A stretch of 64,000 nt of DNA from DATAOG01 sp963782885 (lineage in GTDB: Bacteria; Pseudomonadota; Alphaproteobacteria; Geminicoccales; Geminicoccaceae): contig CAWALL010000023.1 in assembly GCA_963782885.1 (NCBI GenBank), positions 248,001-312,000 on the forward strand, given 5' to 3'. The notes under the pieces are model-generated. The model ran no database searches, was not told the origin of the DNA, and was given only the letters and a program-made list of their open reading frames with translations. A program made the translations under genes and the position numbers. Each line of letters opens with the position of its first letter. The first letter of the stretch is position 1. Below, in pieces: positions 43,126-51,303 of this stretch.

Positions 43126-43416
43126 TCAGCGAGCCGGTCGGCTTCGGCCCTCAGCTCTGGCAAGGCGTTTGCGACCATCGGCCACGATGCTCGCGACCGT
43201 TGCTTCGGTGAAGGGCTTGGTCTGCCCGCGTTCGCACTCCTCGATGCCGAGCGCGATCTCGCGCCGGAGATCTTCCAGCTCGTGCCGGCGTACGCGGTCG
43301 TGGGCATCGAGCAGGCGAATGGCGTCAGCCACGAGCTCGCTCGGCGTCCCGTATTCACCGGCCTCGACCTCGCGCCGGACCAGCTTTTCGACATCGCTCG
43401 GCAGATCGATGTGCAT
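43126..43416 (-). CDS. parD: ParD-like antitoxin (CopG/RHH), orphaned
   Basis: 96 aa from the ATG at 43416. MHIDLPSDVEKLVRREVEAG, then EYGTPSELVADAIRLLDAHD is a ribbon-helix-helix DNA-binding N-terminus of the ParD/CopG type. The helical C-terminus (EIALGIEECERGQTKPF) would bind the toxin. The adjacent toxin gene is frameshifted, so this antitoxin probably persists without its partner, still able to bind DNA or neutralise related toxins. Confidence 0.78.
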   Translation of the reverse strand: MHIDLPSDVEKLVRREVEAGEYGTPSELVADAIRLLDAHDRVRRHELEDLRREIALGIEECERGQTKPFTEATVASIVADGRKRLARAEGRSRPAR

Positions 43417-43481
43417 GGCTCACGTCCCCGTTGACCTGGGCGCAGGATAACAGGAAGCCGTCGCCACCGCGACCTTCGGCG

Positions 43482-44648
43482 TCAGCGGACGCGGTAGCGC
43501 TCGACGAAGGCCTCGTCGATCGTGACGCCGAGGCCGGGTCGGTCGGGGATCTCGATCTGGCCGTCCTCGACCGGGAAATTCTCGAGCGCGAGCTCGTGCA
43601 GCATCGGGTTGGCGCCGAGCGAGTATTCCAGGATGAAGCCGCTGGTCGCGACCGCGGCGACCTGCAGGCCGGCGGCGAAGGTCAGCGCCCCGCCCCGGAG
43701 GTGGGGCGCGAAGCGGAGCTGGTGGGCGGCCGCGAGCGCCTCGATCCGCACGGCCTCGGTGATGCCGCCGGCGATCGACAGGTCAGGTTGGAGAATATCG
43801 ACCGCGCGCAGCTCGATCAGGTCGCGGAAGTCGAAGCGGGTGAATTCCGATTCGCCGCTCGCGATCGGGATGTCGGTCACCGCGCGGATCTCGGCCTGGC
43901 CGCGCTTGTCGTCGGCGCAGACCGGCTCCTCCAGCCAGCCGATGTTGCACTCCGCGACCGCCCGGCAGAAGCGCTTGGCCTCGGCGACCGTCCAGGTGCC
44001 GTGCGCGTCGCACATGATGTCGATGTCGTCGGGGAGCCCCGCGCGCGCGGCATGGACGCGGCGGATCGAGTGGTCGAGGGTGCCGTCGCCGGCGCCGACC
44101 CGCATCTTGACCGCCTTGAAGTCGCCGCGGTCGAGGAAGCCTTGCAGCTCGGCCGCGATCCGGTCGGCCGGCGCCCAGCCGCCCGACGCGTAAGCCGGCA
44201 TGCGCGCCTGCCGGCGGCCGCCGAGCAGGCGCCAGACCGGCTGGCCCAGGGACTTGCCGAGCAGGTCCCAGAGCGCCATGTCGATGCCGGCCTGCGCCCC
44301 GATCGTCAGGCCCCGCCGGCCCAGCGCCGGGAAGGCGTGGCCGCGGGCGATCGCGAAATGGGCGCGCGAGCCGTTGTACATCACGTCCCACAGCCGCGAG
44401 ATGTCGCGCGCGTCCTCGCCGACGAGGAGCGGCGCCAGCTCCTGCTCGATGCAGGCGACCAGCGCGGCGCTGCTGCCGGCGCTGCCGACCGCGGCCTTGG
44501 CCTCGCCGAAGCCCTCCAGGCCGCCCTCGGTCTCGACCCGGACCAGCGTCGAATCGAACGCCCGGATCCGGCCGAAGTCGGTGGTGTGCTGCCTCACCTC
44601 CGCGATCGGCACGTGCAGGCCAGCGGCGCTGACCTTGCGGATCCTCAT
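43482..44648 (-). CDS. Enolase-superfamily enzyme (mandelate racemase / muconate lactonizing family)
   Basis: 388 aa. The capping-domain start MRIRKVSAAGLHVPIAE is followed by the barrel with KAVKMRVGAG (general-base Lys region), metal ligands in DIMCDAHGTW, WLEEPV and ASGESEF, ILQPDLSIAGGITEAVR and FAPHLRGGAL (His). It probably dehydrates or racemises a sugar acid; specificity is not predictable. The ATG shares one base with the stop of the DnaJ-domain gene (TGATG). Confidence 0.88.
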   Translation of the reverse strand: MRIRKVSAAGLHVPIAEVRQHTTDFGRIRAFDSTLVRVETEGGLEGFGEAKAAVGSAGSSAALVACIEQELAPLLVGEDARDISRLWDVMYNGSRAHFAIARGHAFPALGRRGLTIGAQAGIDMALWDLLGKSLGQPVWRLLGGRRQARMPAYASGGWAPADRIAAELQGFLDRGDFKAVKMRVGAGDGTLDHSIRRVHAARAGLPDDIDIMCDAHGTWTVAEAKRFCRAVAECNIGWLEEPVCADDKRGQAEIRAVTDIPIASGESEFTRFDFRDLIELRAVDILQPDLSIAGGITEAVRIEALAAAHQLRFAPHLRGGALTFAAGLQVAAVATSGFILEYSLGANPMLHELALENFPVEDGQIEIPDRPGLGVTIDEAFVERYRVR

Positions 44649-45514
44649 CACTTGAGATTGCGCTCCTTCGCGACCCGGTCGTAGGCGGCGTTGATCGCGG
44701 CCAGCCGCTTGTTCGCCTGCTCGACGAACTCCTCGGGCATGCCCTTGGCGACCAGCCGGTCGGGATGGTGCTCGCGGACCAGCTGGCGGTAGGTGTGCTT
44801 GATCTCGTCGTCGGCGGCGCTGCGCGAGACGCCGAGCACGGCGTAGGCGTCGTCGGCGCCGGACAGGTTGCGCGCGGTCGCCGAGAACCGCGCCCGGATC
44901 TGCTCGAAGGCGGCGATGTTGAAGCCGAAGATCCCGGCCACCCGGCGCAGGAAATCGACCTCGGCCGGGTTGAGCTCGCCGTCGGCGCGCGCGACCTCGA
45001 ACAGGCCGACCAGCAGCTCCTCGAGCAGGAACGGATCGTTGCCGAACAGCGCCGAGATCTGGCGGGCATAGGGCTCGAAGCCGCGCGCCGAGATCTTGGC
45101 CTGGTTGTAGATCCGGGCGACGTCGCCGACCTCGCCGTCGTCGATCCGGAACACCCGCTTGAAGGCCCGGATCTCGTCCATCGTGACCACGCCGTCGACC
45201 TTGGCGAGCTTGGCGCCGAGCACGATGACCGCGGTCGCGAACGCGATCCGGCGGGTCTCGGTCGGATCGGCGAACACCGGCGGCGGCTCGGCCCAGGGGT
45301 CCGACGACCGGTCCGGCGCCGACTGATAGCGCGGGTCGCCTGCGGACCACGGACTGCGGCCGCCGTGCCGGCCGGGCGCCGCGAGGCGCGCGCGGCTCTC
45401 CTCCTGCCGGTAGCGGTCGTAGGCGTGGCCGGCGACCGCGCCAATGACCGCGCCGATCGGGCCCCCGATGGCGAGCCCGGCCGCGCCGCCGAGAATCTTG
45501 CCCCAGATGGCCAA
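44648..45514 (-). CDS. DjlA-like co-chaperone with TerB and DnaJ domains
   Basis: 288 aa if the TTG at 45514 is used, giving LAIWGKILGGAAGLAIGG, a Gly-rich N-terminal membrane-associated segment typical of DjlA-like proteins; the ATG at 45580 would add 22 Arg-rich residues. The TerB-like domain (~95-205) has VDGVVTMDEIRAFKRVF and ARADGELNPAEVDFL. The C-terminal J domain has YAVLGVSRSAADDEIKHTYR with the HPD motif in REHHPDRLVAKG. It would stimulate DnaK. Divergent from the oxoprolinase gene. Confidence 0.88.
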   Translation of the reverse strand: MAIWGKILGGAAGLAIGGPIGAVIGAVAGHAYDRYRQEESRARLAAPGRHGGRSPWSAGDPRYQSAPDRSSDPWAEPPPVFADPTETRRIAFATAVIVLGAKLAKVDGVVTMDEIRAFKRVFRIDDGEVGDVARIYNQAKISARGFEPYARQISALFGNDPFLLEELLVGLFEVARADGELNPAEVDFLRRVAGIFGFNIAAFEQIRARFSATARNLSGADDAYAVLGVSRSAADDEIKHTYRQLVREHHPDRLVAKGMPEEFVEQANKRLAAINAAYDRVAKERNLK

Positions 45515-45701
45515 CGCCCGATCTCGCCGTCTGCTTCGCGCCTGTCCATTGGGTCTAGACCGCCGGACGGAGGGCAGCAAGGTTCTTGACCCGAACCGGC
45601 TGCGGCGGTCGGGCGAGCCCGGTTCGCGGCCTTAGGATTGGTTCAGGATTTCCGCTATAACCACGCCCGCGAAGCGGCAGCGGCAACAGGAGTCGGAGCG
45701 G

Positions 45702-48700
45702 ATGGCGAACGCGCCCGCAGGCTGGCAGTTCTGGATCGACCGGGGCGGCACGTTCACCGACGTGGTCGGTCGCGCCCCGGGCGGCGAGCTGAAGGTCCTG
45801 AAGCTGCTCTCGGAGCATCCGGAACGCTACGACGATGCGGCGCTCGAGGGCATCCGCGAGCTGCTCGGCCTCGCCGCCGGCCAGCCGCTGCCGGCTGCGC
45901 AGATCGACGCGGTCAAGATGGGCACGACGGTCGCGACCAATGCGCTGCTCGAGCGGCGGGGTGCTGCGACCGTGCTCGCGATCACCCGGGGCCTCCGCGA
46001 TGCGCTCCGGATCGGCTACCAGCACCGCCCCGACATCTTCGCCCGCCGGATCGTCCTGCCCGAGCTGCTGTACACCGAGGTCGTCGAGATCGACGAGCGG
46101 GTGCGCGCCGACGGCACGGTCGAGCGCGGGGTCGACCTCGGGCGCGCCCGCGCCGACCTCGAGGCCGCGCTCGCCAGGGGCCTGCGCGCGCTCGCGATCG
46201 TGCTGGTGCACGGCTATCGCCATCACGCCCACGAGGCGGCGCTCGCCGAATTGGCGCGCGAGCTCGGCTTCACCCAGGTCTCGGTCAGCCACCAGGTCTC
46301 GCCCCTGATGAAGCTGATCGGGCGCGGCGACACGACCGTGGTCGACGCCTATCTGTCGCCGATCCTCAGGCGCTACGTCGATCAGGTGGCGAAGGCACTC
46401 GGCGACGTCCGGCTGATGTTCATGCAATCCAGCGGCGGCCTGGTCGACGCGCACCTGCTCCAGGGCAAGGACGCGATCCTGTCGGGACCGGCGGGCGGCA
46501 TCGTCGGCGGGGTCCGGGTCGGCGCGCTCGCGGGCTTCGAGCAGATCATCACCTTCGACATGGGCGGCACCTCGACCGACGTCGCCCACTACGCCGGCGA
46601 CTTTGAGCGCACCTTCGAGGCCGAGGTCGCGGCCGTGCGCATGCGCGCGCCGATGATGGCGATCCATACGGTCGCCGCCGGCGGCGGCTCGATCCTCGCG
46701 TTCGACGGTGCCCGCTTCCGGGTCGGCCCGGACTCCGCCGGCGCCGATCCCGGCCCCGCCTGCTACCGCAAGGGCGGGCCCTTGACCGTGACCGACGCCA
46801 ACGTCCTGGTCGGCAAGCTGCATCCGCGGTTTTTCCCGAACGTGTTCGGGCCGACCGCGGACCAGCCGCTCGATGGCCGGATCGTCCGGCAGAAATTCGA
46901 AAACCTCGCGGCCGAGGTCGAGGCCGCGACCGGGACCCGGCGGACGCCGGAGGAGCTGGCGCACGGCTGCCTCGCGATCGCGGTCGACAACATGGCCAAT
47001 GCGATCAAGAAGATCTCGATCCAGCGCGGCTACGACATCTCGGGCTACGTGCTCTGCTGCTTCGGCGGCGCGGCCGGCCAGCACGCCTGCCAGGTCGCCG
47101 ATTCGCTGGGCCTGAAGCGGGTGCTGGTGCATCCCTTGGCGAGCGTGCTGTCGGCCTACGGCATGGGCCTCGCCGACGTGCGAACGCTCCGCCAGCGCGC
47201 GCTCGAGGCGCCGCTCGGGGACGCGCTGATGCCGAGCCTCGAGGCGACCGTGGCGGAGCTCGCGAGCGAGGCGCGCGCCGAACTCGCCCGTCAGCATCTC
47301 CCGGCGGACCGGATCGTGACCGAAGCGCGCATCCACATCCGCTACAGCGGCACCGACACCCCGCTCGAGATCCCGGCCGCGGGCGGCGCGGCGATGGTCG
47401 AGGCGTTCGAGGCCGAGCACCGTGCCCGCTACGGCTTCGTGGTCGAGGGCCGCTCGCTCGTGGTCGAGCAGATCACGGTCGAGGCGATCGGGCGCATGGC
47501 CGAGATCGACGAGCCCGAGCGCCCGGTCGTGCCGCGCGCGGCCCACGAGCCGCTGCAGCCGGTCGACGAGGTCATGATGGTGACCGCGCGCGCGCCCCAT
47601 CAGCCGCCGGAGAGCTTCGCCACGCCGGTGCTCGAGCACAGGGACCTGCGCCCCGGCGACCGGGTCGCGGGGCCCGCGATCGTCGTCGAGGCGACCACCA
47701 CGGTCGTGGTCGAGCCGGGCTGGCAGGCCGAGCTCACGCCCCGCCAGCATCTGGTCCTGACCCGGATCGAGCCGCTCGCCCGCCAGGCCGCGATCGGCAC
47801 CCGCTCCGACCCGATCATGCTCGAGGTGTTCAACAACCTCTTCATGTCGATCGCCGAGCAGATGGGCGTGACCCTGCAGAACACCGCCTACTCGGTCAAC
47901 ATGAAGGAGCGGCTCGACTTCTCCTGCGCGCTGTTCGATGCCGCCGGCATGCTGATCGCGAACGCGCCGCACATGCCGGTCCATCTGGGCTCGATGGGCG
48001 AGAGCGTGCGCACGGTCCTGCGGCTGCGCGGCGAAGCCATGCGCGCGGGCGACGTGTTCGCGCTCAACAATCCCTACAACGGCGGCACGCATCTGCCGGA
48101 CGTGACCGTGGTCATGCCGGTGTTCGGCGAGGACGGCCGGCTCCTGTTCCTGACCGCCGCCCGCGGCCACCACGCCGACATCGGCGGCATCACGCCGGGC
48201 TCGATGCCGCCCAATTCGACCTCGATCGAGCAGGAGGGCGTGCTGATCGACGACTTCCAGCTGGTCGACCAGGGCCGTTTTCTGGGCGAGGCGCTCGACG
48301 CCCTGCTCGCCTCCGGCCCGTATCCCGCGCGCAATCCGCGCCAGAACGTGGCCGACCTCCAGGCCCAGATCGCCGCCTGCGCCAAGGGGCGCGCCGAGCT
48401 TTTGAAGATGATCCGGCACTTCGGGCTCGAGACGGTCCAGGCCTACACCGGCCACGTCCAGGACAATGCCGAGGAATCGGTCCGGCGCGTGCTCGGCGTG
48501 CTCAGGCCCGGCGCCTTCACCTATCCGCTCGACAATGGCGCCAGAATCCAGGTGCGGGTCGAGATCGACCGCGACGCGCGCAGCGCCGTGGTCGACTTCA
48601 CCGGCACGTCCGCCGAGCTCGCCGACAACTTCAATGCGCCGGCCGCGGTCTGCCGGGCCGCGGTGCTCTACGTGTTCCGCACGCTGGTCGATCAGCCGAT

Positions 48701-49334
48701 CCCGATGAACGAGGGCTGCCTCAAGCCGATCGAGATCGTGATCCCCGAGGGCTGCATGCTGAAGCCCGGCTATCCCGCGGCGGTGGTCGCCGGCAACGTC
48801 GAGACCTCGCAGTGCGTGACCGATGCGCTGTACGGCGCTCTCGGGGTGATGGCGGCGGCTCAGGGCACGATGAACAACTTCACCTTCGGCAACGACCGCT
48901 ACCAGTACTACGAGACGATCTGCGGCGGCTCGGGCGCCGGGCCGGACTACGACGGCACCGCGGCGGTGCACACCCACATGACCAACTCGCGGCTGACCGA
49001 TCCGGAGGTGCTGGAATGGCGCTATCCGGTCGTGCTCGAGAGCCACCGGATCAACCGCGGCTCCGGTGGCGCCGGCCGCCACCGGGGCGGCGACGGCACG
49101 ATCCGCCGGGTCCGCTTCCTCGAGCCGATGGGCGCGGCGCTGCTCTCCAACCACCGCACCGTCGCCCCGTTCGGCCTCGAGGGCGGCCAGCCCGGCGCCG
49201 TCGGCCGCCAATGGGTGGAGCGTGCCGACGGCCGGCGGGAAGATCTCCCCGGCTGCGCCAAGACCCAGATGGCCGCGGGCGACGTCTTCGTCATCCAGAC
49301 CCCCGCCGGCGGCGGCTTCGGCACCCCCGAATGA
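45702..49334 (+). CDS. ATP-dependent 5-oxoprolinase (fused HyuA/HyuB hydantoinase-type)
   Basis: Cytoplasmic enzyme opening 5-oxo-L-proline to glutamate. 1210 aa, the length of full single-chain oxoprolinases. The N-terminal HyuA half has WIDRGGTFTDVVGRAPGG, KMGTTVATNALLERRG, the ATPase-like FDMGGTSTDVAHY and PGPACYRKGGPLTVTDANV. The HyuB half starts near residue ~690 with ADPIMLEVF-like RSDPIMLEVFNNLFMSIAEQ and continues MKERLDFSCALFD, NAPHMPVHLGSM and NNPYNGGTHLPDVTV. The C-terminus has GSGGAGRHRGGDG. A TATAAC box at 45656 is a possible -10. Confidence 0.93.
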   Translation: MANAPAGWQFWIDRGGTFTDVVGRAPGGELKVLKLLSEHPERYDDAALEGIRELLGLAAGQPLPAAQIDAVKMGTTVATNALLERRGAATVLAITRGLRDALRIGYQHRPDIFARRIVLPELLYTEVVEIDERVRADGTVERGVDLGRARADLEAALARGLRALAIVLVHGYRHHAHEAALAELARELGFTQVSVSHQVSPLMKLIGRGDTTVVDAYLSPILRRYVDQVAKALGDVRLMFMQSSGGLVDAHLLQGKDAILSGPAGGIVGGVRVGALAGFEQIITFDMGGTSTDVAHYAGDFERTFEAEVAAVRMRAPMMAIHTVAAGGGSILAFDGARFRVGPDSAGADPGPACYRKGGPLTVTDANVLVGKLHPRFFPNVFGPTADQPLDGRIVRQKFENLAAEVEAATGTRRTPEELAHGCLAIAVDNMANAIKKISIQRGYDISGYVLCCFGGAAGQHACQVADSLGLKRVLVHPLASVLSAYGMGLADVRTLRQRALEAPLGDALMPSLEATVAELASEARAELARQHLPADRIVTEARIHIRYSGTDTPLEIPAAGGAAMVEAFEAEHRARYGFVVEGRSLVVEQITVEAIGRMAEIDEPERPVVPRAAHEPLQPVDEVMMVTARAPHQPPESFATPVLEHRDLRPGDRVAGPAIVVEATTTVVVEPGWQAELTPRQHLVLTRIEPLARQAAIGTRSDPIMLEVFNNLFMSIAEQMGVTLQNTAYSVNMKERLDFSCALFDAAGMLIANAPHMPVHLGSMGESVRTVLRLRGEAMRAGDVFALNNPYNGGTHLPDVTVVMPVFGEDGRLLFLTAARGHHADIGGITPGSMPPNSTSIEQEGVLIDDFQLVDQGRFLGEALDALLASGPYPARNPRQNVADLQAQIAACAKGRAELLKMIRHFGLETVQAYTGHVQDNAEESVRRVLGVLRPGAFTYPLDNGARIQVRVEIDRDARSAVVDFTGTSAELADNFNAPAAVCRAAVLYVFRTLVDQPIPMNEGCLKPIEIVIPEGCMLKPGYPAAVVAGNVETSQCVTDALYGALGVMAAAQGTMNNFTFGNDRYQYYETICGGSGAGPDYDGTAAVHTHMTNSRLTDPEVLEWRYPVVLESHRINRGSGGAGRHRGGDGTIRRVRFLEPMGAALLSNHRTVAPFGLEGGQPGAVGRQWVERADGRREDLPGCAKTQMAAGDVFVIQTPAGGGFGTPE

Positions 49335-49856
49335 CGACCCGCCGGCTGCAGTGGGAAGGAATTTGCCGGCAGCGGGAGGCCCTCACCGCGCTCACCGGAC
49401 CCCGCACCGGGGGACGGCCGGCACCGGGCTTCCGGGCCGGGATGGACCGCCGATCTGATCCACCGAGCGTCGAGCGATCCAGGGAGGGGTACTTCGGTCG
49501 GGAACTGACCGGCTGCCAGCAATCGAAGCGAGCGAGCGCGCCCGGGGTCTCGCCAACTTGCTTCGGCGGGCGGGTGCGGCGAGCCCCTCGACCGCTACGG
49601 CAGCCCAATGTGGATAATCCGTTGTTCTAGGGATAAATTCATACTATAAGTTGAAGACTCGAGCCTCACCAGCCGGAAGCCCCCCAGCGGCGCCCCGGGG
49701 GTCGGGAGCGTGATCAAAGGACCTTGATCGACGACCACGCTCGCCCGGAGCTCCCTCGGCAGGGTTCCTTCGGGACCCGCATGCGCGCTGCCGGCGCCGG
49801 CCGGCCCCGATGGTGGCGTCGACCAAACGAACCCGAGATGCGCAGGCCGCGTCGGT
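49335..49856. other. Intergenic stretch without recognisable genes
   Basis: 522 bases between the convergent oxoprolinase and dhaK genes. It contains short Pro/Arg-rich open frames only. A brief AT-rich patch (ATAAATTCATACTATAAG, about 49632-49650) stands out from the GC-rich background. I see no T-run hairpin, repeat pair or RNA gene. Confidence 0.6.
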
Positions 49857-50849
49857 TCAGCAGCGCCAGCGGAGCGCAGCCGTGTGCACCGGGGCGTCCC
49901 ACAGCCGGGTCAGCTCGTCGTCGAGGCGGGTCAGCGTCAGCGAGCAGCCCGCCATCTCGAGCGAGGTGGTGTAGTTGCCGACCAGCGAGCGCCCGATCTC
50001 GAGGCCGCGCGCCGCGCACTGCTTCCGGGCGGCCTGGTGCATCAGATACAGTTCCATCAGCGGCGTGCCGCCGAACCCGTTGACCAGCAGCAGGACCGGC
50101 TGACCCCGCCCCGGCTCGAGCGACTGGCAGATCGCGCCGATCATCTCCTCGGCGATCGCATCCGCCTTCGCCAGCGCGACGCGCTTGCGCCCGGGCTCGC
50201 CGTGGATGCCGACGCCGATCTCCATCTCGTCCTCGCCGAGCTCGAACGTCGGCTTGCCGGCGGCCGGCACGGTGCAGCTGGTGAGCGCCACGCCCATCGA
50301 GCCGGTGGCGGCGTTGACCCGATCGCCCAGCGCCTTGCAGGCGGCAAGGTCAGCGCCGGTCTCGGCGGCGGCGCCGACGATCTTCTCGACGATCACCGTG
50401 CCGGCGACGCCCCGGCGGCCGGTGGTGTAGGTCGAGCCCTCGACCGCGACGTCGTCGTCGGTCAGCACGCTCGCCTGGTCGCCCGTGAGCATCTCGGCGG
50501 CCATCTCGAAGTTCATCACATCGCCGGAATAGTTCTTGACGATGAACAGCACGCCGGCGCCGCCGTCGACCGCCCGCGCGGCCGCCAGCATCTGATCCGG
50601 CGTCGGCGACGTGAACACCTCGCCCGGGCAGGCGGCGGTCAGCATGCCGCGGCCGACGAAGCCCGCGTGCAGCGGCTCGTGCCCGGAGCCGCCGCCGGAG
50701 ATCAGCGCGACCCTGCCCCCGACCGGGGCGTCGGCGCGGACGACGTAGGTCGGCGCATGCGCGACTTTGACGAGATCGGCATGCGCGGCCGCGAACCCGT
50801 CCAGGCTCTCGCGCAACACGTCCTCGACCGCGTTGATCAGCTTCTTCAT
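49857..50849 (-). CDS. dhaK: Dihydroxyacetone kinase, subunit DhaK
   Basis: Binds dihydroxyacetone (or a related ketose) covalently for phosphorylation by DhaL. 330 aa. Substrate loop SGGGSGHEPLHAGFVG, NYSGDVMNFEMA, DDDVAVEGS, and the hemiaminal His216 in GVGIHGEPGR; the C-terminus has LLVNGFGGTPLMELY. It is the last gene of the minus-strand module whose EI, HPr, DhaM and DhaL genes lie upstream. 22 bases separate it from the HTH-like gene. Confidence 0.95.
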   Translation of the reverse strand: MKKLINAVEDVLRESLDGFAAAHADLVKVAHAPTYVVRADAPVGGRVALISGGGSGHEPLHAGFVGRGMLTAACPGEVFTSPTPDQMLAAARAVDGGAGVLFIVKNYSGDVMNFEMAAEMLTGDQASVLTDDDVAVEGSTYTTGRRGVAGTVIVEKIVGAAAETGADLAACKALGDRVNAATGSMGVALTSCTVPAAGKPTFELGEDEMEIGVGIHGEPGRKRVALAKADAIAEEMIGAICQSLEPGRGQPVLLLVNGFGGTPLMELYLMHQAARKQCAARGLEIGRSLVGNYTTSLEMAGCSLTLTRLDDELTRLWDAPVHTAALRWRC

Positions 50850-50871
50850 GCCAAGCCTCCCCGCTGGTGGT

Positions 50872-51303
50872 TCAGCGCCTGGTGAGGAGCGCGATGATCC
50901 GGCTCGCAGTCTGCCGGATGGTCTCCTCGAGCTCGCGCTGGAGGCGCGGATCGCCGAGGTTCAGCACCCGGATCTGGATCACGTGGTCGCCCGGCTGCAC
51001 CGGCTCGAGCGCCGCGCTCTGGCTGCGTCTCGGATGCGCGATCCGGTAGGCCGCGAGGAAGGTCGCGCGCTCCTCGGGCGAGAGATGGCAGATCTCGAAG
51101 ATGGTGCCAAGGTGGCGCGCGGGCACCGGCGCCGGGTAGGCCGGATTGGTGATCTGGGAGACGAAGCTCTTGTGCTTGCCGAGCCCCAGCGCGATTTTCT
51201 GCCGGGTGCCCGAGGGCCGGCGATCGAGGTAGGTCTGCAGCAGCCGCTTGTAGGCGCGTACTGCCTCCTCCCGGGATGCGACCGGTGGCGCCGGCTCATC
51301 CAT
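50872..51303 (-). CDS. Small HTH-like protein within the dha module
   Basis: 143 aa from the ATG at 51303, which overlaps the EI gene by eight bases. No firm family is recognised. The region SGTRQKIALGLGKHKSFVSQ, then ITNPAYPAPVPARHLGTIFE looks like a helix-turn-helix, with KHKSFVSQ as recognition helix. LSPEERATFLAAYRIAHP and a C-terminal amphipathic segment (RELEETIRQTASRII) follow. Its place between EI and DhaK suggests a regulator of the module, perhaps sensing Dha-protein phosphorylation. This is inference. Confidence 0.6.
   Translation of the reverse strand: MDEPAPPVASREEAVRAYKRLLQTYLDRRPSGTRQKIALGLGKHKSFVSQITNPAYPAPVPARHLGTIFEICHLSPEERATFLAAYRIAHPRRSQSAALEPVQPGDHVIQIRVLNLGDPRLQRELEETIRQTASRIIALLTRR

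Noticed and set aside
45555..49211. A 1218-codon open frame antisense to the oxoprolinase gene
   Set aside because: Composition is Asp/His/Arg/Val-rich with no motif. It mirrors the codon bias of the real gene on the other strand, a common artefact at very high GC.
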